64,000 nt of DNA from Saccharum officinarum (lineage: Eukaryota; Streptophyta; Magnoliopsida; Poales; Poaceae): NCBI GenBank assembly GCA_020631735.1, contig CM036159.1, positions 99,149,670 to 99,213,669 of the forward strand, written 5' to 3'. Shown in pieces: positions 35,313 through 44,340 of the stretch. Under the pieces are notes generated by a model. That model saw nothing but the letters and a program-made list of their open reading frames with translations. It was not told the DNA's origin and did not search any database. The position numbers were made by a program, and so were the translations under genes. How positions within the stretch are numbered: the stretch's first letter is position 1; the number at the start of each line of letters is the position of its first letter.

Positions 35313-37460
35313 TTAGAGGTTAGTAACTAAGTTCTTTGGTACCCAAATGACCTTCTTCTTTGGGCCCATAATTAGTGTACCAACAAACCTAGCATGCACA
35401 CCTTTCTCATCCTTGGTAAGCACATAACAAGAATCAAAAGGAATGTAAGGTACATTAGCATTTTTCTTGTTCTTGTTCATTTTGTTGTAATTAATCTCTA
35501 GATACCCAACTTGCTTGCATCTATTGCAATAACGACCATTGCCCTTCACAAAGCGAGGCTTTGGAGTAGCAAAGGCCGCCTTGCTCTTCTTGGGAGTATA
35601 GCCCAAACCCTCTTTGTTAAGAGAGAACCTTTGGCTACCCAAGCATTTTAGCAAGTGGACATCCCCACCATAGGCATTGCCTAATACGCGGGTGAGATCA
35701 TCCACCTCTCTCTTGAGAGTCTCATTCTCAACCAGAAGTGATGAATCACTAGTAGTAGAGATAGAGTCTATTGTGGTAGATGATGATGAGCTATATGAAG
35801 CATTAGTAGGACCAACAAATAAAGAATCATCAATAATATCACATGTTAGTCCAATGTCACAAGTGACAATCACTTGCTCCTCCTTAGCTTCCTTCATGAA
35901 CTTCTCCAACTTGAGGTCCTTTTCCTTGATGAGCTCAAGTAGAGTGGAGTGGGCTTCCTTAAGCCTAGTGTGAGAAATTTTAAGATCCTCGTGGTCTTCC
36001 TTTAGACACTCACGAGGGGCCTCTAGCTCATCAAAGGATTTCCTAAGAGCTTTGAGCTCTTGTTCAATTCCTTTGCACTCCTTACTCTTTTTAAGAGCAA
36101 CAAGCTCCTCCATCAAGGCATCATTTTTATTGCTCTTGGCAATGAGCTCTTGTTCCAAGATTTTGTATTTCTTGGTTGTCCTCTTATAGCCCTTGATCAT
36201 TTGATCTATTATGCCCAATAGATCATCCTTGGAGTAGTCCTCATTCTCCTCATCATCACTCCTACAACCATCACTAGCACAAGAATCATCATCACTATCA
36301 TCATATTTTACTTTGGTAGGCTTGGCCATAAGGTATGTCGATATAGTGTCGAAGATGGATGGCTTGTTGGAGAGGGCGATGCTTGCAAAGGCTCGCCGAG
36401 TGGTCCTTTCATCATCACTAGAGCTTTCATCACTATCGAAGTTGTCACTATCCCAAGTGACTACATAACCACCACCCTTCTTCTTCTTGTTGAATGTGAA
36501 GCTCTTCTTTACTTTCTTCTCCTTCTTGTCCTTCTTGTTCTTCTTCAACTTCAACTCCCCATCATGATATCTTTTGTCTTCATAGGGGCACTTTGCCACT
36601 ACATAATCGAGGCTATTGCAATTGTAGCAAAGCACCTCCTTTGCCTTCATGACGTCCCTTCTCTTTCTTGCACCATATCCTTTCTTCTTCATGAACCTCC
36701 CCATCTTGTGCACTAGGAGGGCCATGGTCTCATCATCGAATGGATCATCATCATCACTCTCCACCTTACTCTTGCCCTTAGAAGATGAAGCCTTAAATGC
36801 AATGGGCTTCTCTTGCTTGACCTTGGTCTCCTTCTCATCTACCTCATCTTCATCATCATTGTATTGGGCATCGGTCATTATATCTCTAAGCACATCGGTT
36901 GGTTTGACCTTGTCCAATCCCTCTCTAAAGATTATTTTTCTTAAGGTGGCAAACTTCTTAGGTAAGCACATCAAGAACTTATGTGAGAAGTCCTTGTCCT
37001 CAACCTTCTCCCTAAGCCCCTTGAGATCATTGACAATGACTTGGAGCCTATAGAACATCTCTGAGATGGATTCATCATCCTTCATCTTGAAAGTGGAGAA
37101 CTTGTCCTTGAGCATATATAGTTTGGCACTTTTTATAGTTGAAGTGTCTTCATATGTTTCTTCAAGCCTTATCCAAAGCTCATTTGCCTTTTCAAGATCT
37201 TTGATTTGCTCAAATACTTTATCATCAATGGCACGGTAGATTGTGTCAAGTGCTGTCGTGTTGCATTGTTTATTGATGCGGTCATTTGGAGTGAGATTTT
37301 CCTCATCAAGAATGATGTATCCTTCTTTGGTCATATTCCAAACCTTCTCATGTATATTGCCTAGATATTGCTTCATCTTCCTTTTCCAATGATCAAAGGA
37401 AGAGACACCATCAAAGAATGGAGGCTTGCCATTAATATGGTTGAACATAACTTGAGCCAT
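35313..37460 (-). CDS. Sirevirus gag, 715 aa, intact frame with damaged zinc knuckles
   Basis: The ATG at 37460 lies about 40 nt after the primer site. The N-terminal part (FDHWKRKMKQYL, ANELWIRLEETYEDT, KLYMLKDKFSTFKM) is the UBN2/copia gag core. Acidic/Lys-rich linkers and a coiled coil (about residues 420-540) follow, then a C-terminal part ending IWVPKNLVTNL. Two CCHC knuckles are present but altered: C-Y-N-C-x4-Y-x4-C (about residue 280) lacks the His, and C-N-R-C-x4-Y-x4-Y (about residue 650) lacks both His and the last Cys. The frame is the same as the downstream protease but is separated from it by stops (35313-35270), including a TTTATTTTGTAG sequence resembling a splice acceptor. 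Confidence 0.88.
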   Translation of the reverse strand: MAQVMFNHINGKPPFFDGVSSFDHWKRKMKQYLGNIHEKVWNMTKEGYIILDEENLTPNDRINKQCNTTALDTIYRAIDDKVFEQIKDLEKANELWIRLEETYEDTSTIKSAKLYMLKDKFSTFKMKDDESISEMFYRLQVIVNDLKGLREKVEDKDFSHKFLMCLPKKFATLRKIIFREGLDKVKPTDVLRDIMTDAQYNDDEDEVDEKETKVKQEKPIAFKASSSKGKSKVESDDDDPFDDETMALLVHKMGRFMKKKGYGARKRRDVMKAKEVLCYNCNSLDYVVAKCPYEDKRYHDGELKLKKNKKDKKEKKVKKSFTFNKKKKGGGYVVTWDSDNFDSDESSSDDERTTRRAFASIALSNKPSIFDTISTYLMAKPTKVKYDDSDDDSCASDGCRSDDEENEDYSKDDLLGIIDQMIKGYKRTTKKYKILEQELIAKSNKNDALMEELVALKKSKECKGIEQELKALRKSFDELEAPRECLKEDHEDLKISHTRLKEAHSTLLELIKEKDLKLEKFMKEAKEEQVIVTCDIGLTCDIIDDSLFVGPTNASYSSSSSTTIDSISTTSDSSLLVENETLKREVDDLTRVLGNAYGGDVHLLKCLGSQRFSLNKEGLGYTPKKSKAAFATPKPRFVKGNGRYCNRCKQVGYLEINYNKMNKNKKNANVPYIPFDSCYVLTKDEKGVHARFVGTLIMGPKKKVIWVPKNLVTNL

Positions 37461-37497
37461 CTTACACCGAGGTTAAGCCTTACAAACGGTGACCATG

Positions 37498-37509
37498 GCT
37501 CCGATACCA
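37498..37509 (-). promoter_or_regulatory. Primer-binding site of the Sirevirus
   Basis: TGGTATCGGAGC on the minus strand, 2 bp inside the 5' LTR, is one base from the usual initiator-Met tRNA complement TGGTATCAGAGC. Confidence 0.8.
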
Positions 37510-37511
37510 CT

Positions 37512-39568
37512 TGAAAGGTCTTGATGGCTAGAGGGGGGTGAATAGCCTTTTAAAATTTTCTACAAAGATAAGCTAAACAAGTTTATCAATATAATAAGTA
37601 GTGAGATGCGAGTTTTGCTTAGCCTACGGGGTGTTTGCAAACCACCTAACCAATTCACAATTCTAGTATATTTGCACTCAACCGCACAAGTCAAACCGAG
37701 AAGGTAACTACAACTACAACTAGCAAGCTACACAACGGAGCTACTCTAGCAAAGCTAACTAGCTAGCAAAGATAACTAAGAAGGTAATGCAGAGTTGAGT
37801 TAGGAGAGTTTTACCGTGGGGCGAAGTATTGAGCCAACTGATATGATCAATAATGAATACCAAGACAACCGAACATCGGGATCAATCAATCACAATATGA
37901 AAGTGATGATACAAAGATTTATCCCGAGGTTCACGTGCTTGCCGGCATGCTAGTCCCCGTTGTGTCCCTCTTCACCACGTGGTTCGGTGGCTAATCGGTC
38001 TCACATCGAGCCTCTCAAAAGGCGCTACAAGAACCTACCAGATGGCAAAAGGTTGCAATGACACAAGCAATTTACTAACGTTGCCTTTGGCGCTTCGCCG
38101 AGGTAGGCACAAACCCCTCACAATCACCGGAGGTGGCCAAGAACAATCACCAACTCTTGCCAACGCCTCCAAGCTGCTCCAAGCCGTCTAGGTGGCAGCA
38201 ACCACCAAGAGAAACAAGAATCCCACAGCAAATCAACCACCAAGTGCCAACTAGATGCAATCTCACAATGTAAATGCACTTGGATCACTCAATCTCACTT
38301 CGAATATGCAAGAAGCAAGAGAGATGAGTGGGAGGGGAGTTGCTTAGCTCAAAGTGCTCACAAGTATGTCAAATGTTCGAGAGAGAGAGAGCCTTGAGTC
38401 AGCCAACGAGTATTTATAGACGTATCCCTTCGAATAGAGCCGTTAGAAACTTAAACAACCGAAATCGTGCTGACCGGACGCGCTGGTCCAACTGACCGGA
38501 CGCGCTGGTCCAACTGACCGGACGCGCCAGTCGCACAATGGCTAAGTCGCGAAGCACTGACCGGACGCGCTGGTCCAACTGACACAATGGCTAAGTCGCG
38601 AAGCACTGACCGGACGCGCTGGTCCAACTGACCGGACGCGCCGGTCGCACAACGGCTAACTGCGAAGCAATGACCGGACGTGCTTGACGCGCAGACCGGA
38701 CGCGCTGCGAACGGCCGGACACGCTGGTCCTGTGACTGACCGGACGCGCTGATCAAGCCTGAGCAGCGCACAACGAAACAGTGATCGGACGCGCTGTAGA
38801 ACTGACCGGACACGACAGTGCCAGCGTCTGGTTAGAGTCCAGTAAGCTCGCTGAACGACCGGACGTGTCCGGTCGACAGTGACCGGACGCGCTGTGCGTC
38901 CGATCAACAAACTAAAACACGCGCAGACGCTGAATGCTGACCGGACGCGTCCGGTCATACAGAGACCGCGTCCGGTCCAGCGTCCGGTCACCTCTATGAC
39001 CTCCGTTTGCCTCCGTTTCTTTTTCAACTTCCGGCGTAGTGGAAAATAGTCATTTTAACTCCTCGAAAACGCTTGAATCCCGCCTCGCAAGCTCGGCGGG
39101 AGGGAGAGAGGACCCCAAACTCTCTCTACCGCTTAAACTCCACCGCCATCGTAAATGTGCTAACACCACCAAGTGATCTCGTCATGTGTGAGTGTGTTAG
39201 CATTTTCACAATCATTTTTCGAGACGTTATTAGTTCTATCCAAATGCATATGATTATGAAATGCACACCTAGAGGCACTTAGGAGTTCAATAGCCGCGTC
39301 ATTCCCCTCTTTATAGTACGGCTATCTATCCTATAATGTAACCACACCCACTAGGTGTCTTGGTTACTAAAACACAACCCTTAAGCATACACCTTTGCCT
39401 TGATCACGTAGGGTTGCGTCCAAATCCAAGTGTGGCCATCATGATCACCATGTCCATCTTGCCACCAACCTTGGAATGTACTAATCCTCATATGCTACAT
39501 ACAACTTAGGCATATGATTAGTACTTAGACATTGTCACTAATTACCAACACCAAACATAGGACTTTCA
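37512..39568 (-). repeat. 5' LTR of the Sirevirus
   Basis: 2057 bp, about 74 bp longer than its partner. The excess lies in the GACCGGACGCG array, where extra units containing ACAATGGCTAAGTCGCGAAG are present. Confidence 0.93.
38470..38995. repeat. GACCGGACGCG array in the 5' LTR
   Basis: Same words as at 29775-30230, with additional units between 38490 and 38640 (GACCGGACGCGCTGGTCCAAC repeated four to five times). Confidence 0.75.
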
Positions 39569-39573
39569 ACTGT

Positions 39574-39869
39574 GTCGATTAGTCCTTTGGAACCGAGTTC
39601 TTGAACCCTCTATTGATATTCGCAACATTCATATTTGCAATTTCAGATTGCGTGTTTTTACCTTCTTGCTTGTGTTCTTCGATTCGCTTGCAGGAAAAGC
39701 CTTCTTGGTGAGGTCAATCAAGTTATGCTTGGTTGATAACCAATGGAGCAGTGGTGTAACGGTTGCAGGGTTCGAATCGTGTCTGATTTGAAGCCGGATC
39801 GCCAACATCGAGATCTCCACAAATCAAACTTACCGGTTACCTCTCGAAAGATCGGGCTTGTACTCATCA
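39574..39869 (+). repeat. 3' LTR of the gypsy element, right part
   Basis: 296 bp. Together with 28314-28821 this makes exactly 804 bp, the length of the 5' LTR. It ends GTACTCATCA followed by AGTTA. Confidence 0.9.
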
Positions 39870-39874
39870 AGTTA

Positions 39875-40068
39875 TGTAAGACTTCCGCTCTTTTACTCTG
39901 ATGGTATTTTGAATAAACTATTGTAATATTGCAATACTCCTGTAATTAGATCCTGTTCGGAGGAAAGCAGGCCTTTTAGGTTATGAGGTATATAAGTATG
40001 ACTGTCAGAGGTCATTATGACAATGACAGTTACATGTGGGCCATCATAATTTAGGAGGTTCTGTGACA
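39875..40068 (+). mobile_element. Long solo LTR of gypsy type, right part
   Basis: Distal 194 bp of the LTR that begins at 20305, ending GGTTCTGTGACA and followed by the target copy ACGAC (40069-40073). The TGTAAGACTTCCGCTCTTTTACTCTG start is typical of the R/U5 side of grass gypsy LTRs. Confidence 0.65.
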
Positions 40069-40073
40069 ACGAC

Positions 40074-41288
40074 CGTAATATATCATTATCAAAATTATAT
40101 TATATGACTTGATCTTGATGACAATAACAACTCATGTACAAGTCACATGTCCCTACCCTCATGGTTGTGCACGGGGAGCCAGGCCAAGTAATAAGATTCT
40201 TCGTTTCCCGCTAACAGGCTGGGGGTGATAGGTAGTACTAGGACACATGAACTGCTTTCTCCGTTTCAGTTTAGCATTTTTTATTAGTTATTATTATACG
40301 TAGCTTTGCTATCTCTTAACACGATTCATGCACCAAAAGAAGGCCAGGGAGCGTGGCCACGTCGCCCGCCTTTCTCGGTCGTCGGATCGGGCTCATGAAC
40401 GGCCTAGATCGTGCGATGGACGGCGGACACCGGGCTCGATCTCGAATGCCGTGGCCCGTCCTCGTCACTGTGTATGGCCACGAGCCGAGCCGAGCTCGCC
40501 CTGCCTCGCTGCTGTCGCCAGCCGCCGACTGCCGTGACTGCCGTTGCGTGCAGCCGCGCCCCTGCGGGCCATAGAGGGGTGAGCCGCCGCGCCCACAGGT
40601 GTGGCCGACACTCCCGCTGCCCCCGTAGCACCGCGTCACCGCCGGGGAGCTGCCCCTCTGGCTAGAATCGGTCCGGCCACGGCTGAGGCTGAGGGCAGCC
40701 ATTGTCGTGGCCTGCCGAGCACTAGCGTCGTCGACGAGGGGGCGCCCGCGCTGGGGGCGGCCACCGTTGGGGCCTGGTAGCGGCTGCAGCCACCACCGGA
40801 GCCCACCCGCACCGGTGCGCCGCCGCGCCGGAGGGTGACCACCGCGGGTGGTCCGCCGCTGCAGCACCACATCAAGAGAGAGAGAGAGAGGGAGAGAGAG
40901 AGAGCCGCGCACATCGAGGGAAAGGGGGCGACGGAGGGGCCAGCGGCCTCCAGGGCCTGGCCATGCCAGTGCGCCGTTACCCCCGGAGGGCGGCGCACAG
41001 CACAGTCCGACGTCGCCAGAACCGAGGCCGTGACCATCGCAGCGCCCCTCTTCCCTCCTGCGCCGCCCTGGCCAGCCCATGCCAGAGCTCGCTGCGAGCC
41101 GCCCGCCATGCTCGCTGCTCAGGTCCTGCGTCTTCCTCCATACCTCTCTCTCCCCCATGCCGAGCGCTCCAGCAGCCGGTCGAGCTCTCTCCCTCACCTC
41201 TGCTTTGCTCTCTCCCTCTGCCTCGTTCTCTCCCTCCCTCTCTCTCTCTTGCGGACAGAACAGAGGGGTCGTAAGCCGGTGACCATAA
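40074..41288. other. AT-rich then GC-rich DNA without a supported gene
   Basis: 40330-41270 is about two-thirds GC and has long frames on both strands (293 aa on minus at 40316-41197). None shows a domain, and overlapping frames of similar length argue for composition effects. A GA-rich microsatellite occupies 40875-40905. It may be a promoter/UTR or transposon interior. Confidence 0.35.
40875..40905 (+). repeat. (GA)n microsatellite
   Basis: An imperfect run of about fifteen GA units. Confidence 0.9.
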
Positions 41289-41482
41289 GGCCAGTCTCAG
41301 TGGGGTTTTATCAGAGTTTCATGGAAATTAAATATGCTGATGTGACATTATATTAACAAAGAGAGAGTTGATAAAAGTTTCATGGGAGCAGAGAGAGTTT
41401 CATAGGGATAAAACTCTTTTGCACTGTGTTCCAATATAGATGTGTTGGAAACTAGATCATGAAATCCCCATTGAGACTTGCC
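41289..41482. mobile_element. Harbinger/Tourist-type MITE, 194 bp
   Basis: GGCCAGTCTCAGTGGGG and CCCCATTGAGACTTGCC form imperfect inverted termini, with TAA on both sides (41286-41288 and 41483-41485). Inner words GTTTCATGG and TTTCATAGG recur. Confidence 0.75.
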
Positions 41483-41485
41483 TAA

Positions 41486-41807
41486 GGCAGAGGAGAGGAT
41501 AAGGCAGCCACGTCAACATGACCGGTGGGAACACGCCACGTCACCACGGTGGGACCCGGATGCAGCTTACCTCAACCCTCTCTCAGGCTTGGCTCACGTG
41601 AACCACACTCAGCAACGCGAGTTTACAGAAAGGTGCACGAGCGGGTCCATAGAGCAATACCGGGCAGTCAAAGCCTCCAAGGCCACGTCCGTCATAAACA
41701 GTGTGTCAAGTAGCAAATGCTACGCGAACACAGAAACGTACACAGGAGACTAAAGTAAACCTTTCTCTTTTCAGAAAAATTTCTAGAAAATTTCTAAATA
41801 AACTAAA
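41486..41807. other. Intergenic, nothing recognised
   Basis: It contains several ACGTG-type words (GCCACGTCA, CTCACGTGAA) but no adjacent gene to regulate. Confidence 0.3.
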
Positions 41808-41812
41808 CTTAG

Positions 41813-42054
41813 GACGTGTTTAGATATCAAAAATTTTTGGGAAAAGATCCTGTAGCACTTTTCGTTGTTATTTGGCAAAAATTATCTAATCATGGACTAA
41901 CTAGGCTCAAAAGATTCGTCTCGACATTTACAGATAAACTGTGCAATTAGTTATTTTTTTATCTATATTTAATGCTCCATGCATGCGTCTAAAGATTCGA
42001 TGTGACGAGTACTGTGCAAAAATTTTTGGATGTTTTTGGGTATCTAAACAGGCC
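41813..42054. mobile_element. 242-bp MITE, family 'CGTTTAG', copy 3
   Basis: Termini GACGTGTTTAGATA and TATCTAAACAGGCC have a perfect 5-bp duplication CTTAG (41808-41812 and 42055-42059). The interior shares AACTAGGCTCAAAAGATTC and AACTGTGCAATTAGTTATTT with copy 2, in the same orientation as copy 2. Confidence 0.82.
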
Positions 42055-42059
42055 CTTAG

Positions 42060-43885
42060 GAAACAACCTAAGATCCTATTTTCCTATAAAAAATACCATT
42101 GTTTTCCTCATATTTTTGTGCTAGCTCTACACCCCTACTTCCTTTCCGGCTCCTTCTGCTCCTCCCTCCTTAATAAATAATTTAATCCCTTCTTTATCCA
42201 CAATAAATATACTCAAAAAGATGTGATAGTTCCATTTCAATACTCAAAATAATACATTACTCAAATAGAACCTTTATGATAATGGAGTCTACAAAATATA
42301 TAACAAGTGCAACAACAGGCTGCAAACCATGACACATATACAAAAATAAAAAAGGATACAATTAAGTTAATTAGTTGCACAATTAATTTGATGCTGAGCT
42401 CACCTCTGGCAGCAATGGTGATGGCGAAGCACTACCGAGAAGCTAGATCGAGTTAGCACGAGGGCACACCCTGCTGCAGAGAGATTTTAGCACACGGATT
42501 CCATATGTTGATTTTATAATGCTAACATAAAAAATAATTACAATGCTGTAATTAGCAAATTTGGGCAGTACCTGAGCTGAGCACACGCCAGCCAGGGAGC
42601 GATCGAGTCGTTGGTGGACGGACTTACTGCAAGGAGGAAGGATCTGAGCAAGCTGTGAAGGTGATTTGGCCGGTCGGTGGCCTTACCACGCCTGGGCACG
42701 TCCCTGGCTATCCCTGGTGCCAAGGCCGGCGCGCCTGCCTGCGTCGCCCATATATAGCCTCATGGTGCGTCGCACCCCGCCGAGAGCATGCACGTCTCGC
42801 GTCTGTAGGTGCCACCCAGTGGGGGATCCAGGAAAAATATGTAGGAGGGGCTAGGATTGAAGAGAGCAAAGACCAACTTATAAATCAATTATGTCCCATA
42901 AGTAACTAACATATAGTAGTTTTAATCATTTATACACAATAACTAAGATAGGCAATTGAAAGTACCTCATAATTCATGAGAAGAGTAAAAAAATATAATT
43001 TTTAAAACTAGTGAGACGGTGATGACTGACGACGCATTCATGCATGACAATATCGTTAATCATTCTTAAAAAATATCCTTTGTGAATCAAACAATAAATT
43101 AGTGACAGAAATTTCGAGTATTTAACTTTAAAATTTTGAAGGTAGCTAGAAGTTAAGAGAAATATGTGTGCAACGTTCTTTTGAACATTTTAAACAATTT
43201 GCGCAATTTATCCTTTATCAATTAATTATGTGTATAAAAGGATCAAATCTAAAGAACACAAGTATATCTCCCGCCGGCAAATGGGAATGGAGAAAGGCCC
43301 ACGGGGTCAATTGCCAATTATTAATTGACGTTTGTGGCAAAGCACTGAACTACACTGCAGGACAATGGCGAGATGACAAAGCACTGCAGATATGATTGAG
43401 AAGAGTAGTAGGCACGAGCTAGCGCGCCCTGCTGCATATAGATCGAGAAAGAATTAAGCACACTACGGATTCCATCTAGCTGGTTGCTCACACAAAAATT
43501 AAGGATTATTAGGAATGAATTTGGTCATATACCAGATTAATTAGATGAGCTGATGAGCTGCTGAGTACGCCTTCTCTGATCAGTCAGTGGACGATATGCA
43601 TGGCCTCGTCGCGCTGCAAGCCCCAAGCACCGCCAGCAGCTAGCTCGATCGCGCGTGCCTCAGCTCCTTGCCGGCCGCCCGCACGCGGCGGCGTCGACCG
43701 TGCGGCTGGCGCGGGCGCCTGCGCGCCAGGAGTGACGAGGTGATCACGCGTACTAGCTAATAGCTAGCTCGCCGGCGCTGGTATATATGGTGGAGCCTAA
43801 CTAGCTTGCGCCGCGCGCCGCCGCCGCCTGACGATCGATCGGCGAGCTCGCGAGACCCCCTGCCGATCGGGCGCAGTAGTAATGC
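42060..43885. other. Non-genic region with an internal diverged duplication
   Basis: About 42430-42640 and 43410-43600 share words in the same order: GCACGAG, CCCTGCTGCA, TTAGCACAC or TAAGCACAC, ACGGATTCCAT, CACACAAAAATTAAG-like, and GTGGACG. Near 42823 GTGGGGGATCCAGGA resembles an hAT terminus without its partner. A TATA-like GGTATATATGG lies at 43781. The region may belong to the CACTA element that ends at 44340. Confidence 0.35.
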
Positions 43886-44340
43886 TTAGAATTGAATGCG
43901 TCACCGGTCCAGAAAAATACTACAGACGCATCTTAACAGCAGGCGTCTGAAACTTAGTGCAAACTACAGACGCGTCTAATATACGAACGTCTGTAAGTTA
44001 AAATGCGTCTGTGATAACAAGAAAACTACAGACACTTCCACTTGACACGCGTCTGTAACAAATATTCCGACGCCTCTTCTAAAAACGCGTCTGTAATAAA
44101 ATGTTACTACAAACGCGAAAACTACAGACACTTCCACTTGACACGCGTCTGTAACAAATATTCCGACGCCTCTTCTAAAAGCGCGTCTGTAATAAAATGT
44201 TACTACAGACGCGCGTTAACTGGACAAGTTACTGCAGACGCTTGTTTCCTAATACGCGTCTGTAGTTTTTTTTGTCACAGACGCGTTTTGGTATGGCGTC
44301 TGTTGCAACGCTGGTGGATTTGCCCTTTTTTGACATAGTG
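43886..44340 (-). mobile_element. CACTA transposon terminus with subterminal repeats
   Basis: Read on the minus strand, the segment starts CACTATGTCAAAAAAGGGC (from 44340) and is followed by about fifteen copies of ACAGACGCGTCTGT-like words in both orientations. CACTA at the terminus plus dense subterminal repeats is typical of En/Spm elements. The opposite end and transposase were not found in the window. Confidence 0.7.
44021..44212 (+). repeat. 96-bp tandem duplication in the CACTA subterminal region
   Basis: 44021-44116 is repeated at 44117-44212 with very few changes (starts GAAAACTACAGACACTTCCA). Confidence 0.88.

Larger units (their letters stand above)
28822..39568 (-). mobile_element. 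Full-length Ty1/copia Sirevirus (Maximus-like), 10.7 kb
   Basis: Two LTRs (28822-30804 and 37512-39568) of the form TGAAAG...CTTTCA are flanked by a perfect 5-bp duplication ACTGT (28817-28821 and 39569-39573). Minus-strand order: 5' LTR, primer site, gag, protease-integrase, RT-RNase H, 3' untranslated region with many polypurine runs, main polypurine tract, 3' LTR. Integrase before RT is diagnostic of Ty1/copia. The repeated AAGGGGGAGA tracts and long LTRs are the signature of Sireviruses; the Maximus name is inferred. Few differences between LTRs (about 4% in the first 150 bp) make it the youngest layer of the nest. Several stops in pol and damaged gag knuckles make it non-functional. Confidence 0.95.
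24289..39869 (+). mobile_element. Non-autonomous Ty3/gypsy element (split by a Sirevirus)
   Basis: Two 804-bp LTRs beginning TGATGAGGACATC and ending GTACTCATCA enclose a primer site, a gag-protease remnant and a polypurine tract. The target duplication AGTTA is perfect (24284-24288 and 39870-39874). The 3' LTR is interrupted at 28821 by a 10.7-kb copia element. Without that insert the element is about 4.8 kb. Reverse transcriptase, RNase H and integrase are missing, so it could move only with help from another element. Numerous substitutions between the LTRs show it is older than its guest. Confidence 0.9.

Noticed and set aside
40316..41197. 293-aa minus-strand ORF in a GC-rich block
   Set aside because: Overlapping frames on both strands are similarly long, the composition is low-complexity, and there is no motif or start context.
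44021..44212. Regular repeats suggestive of a CRISPR array
   Set aside because: They are two 96-bp units within CACTA subterminal repeats in a plant nuclear context; there are no uniform spacers and no cas genes.
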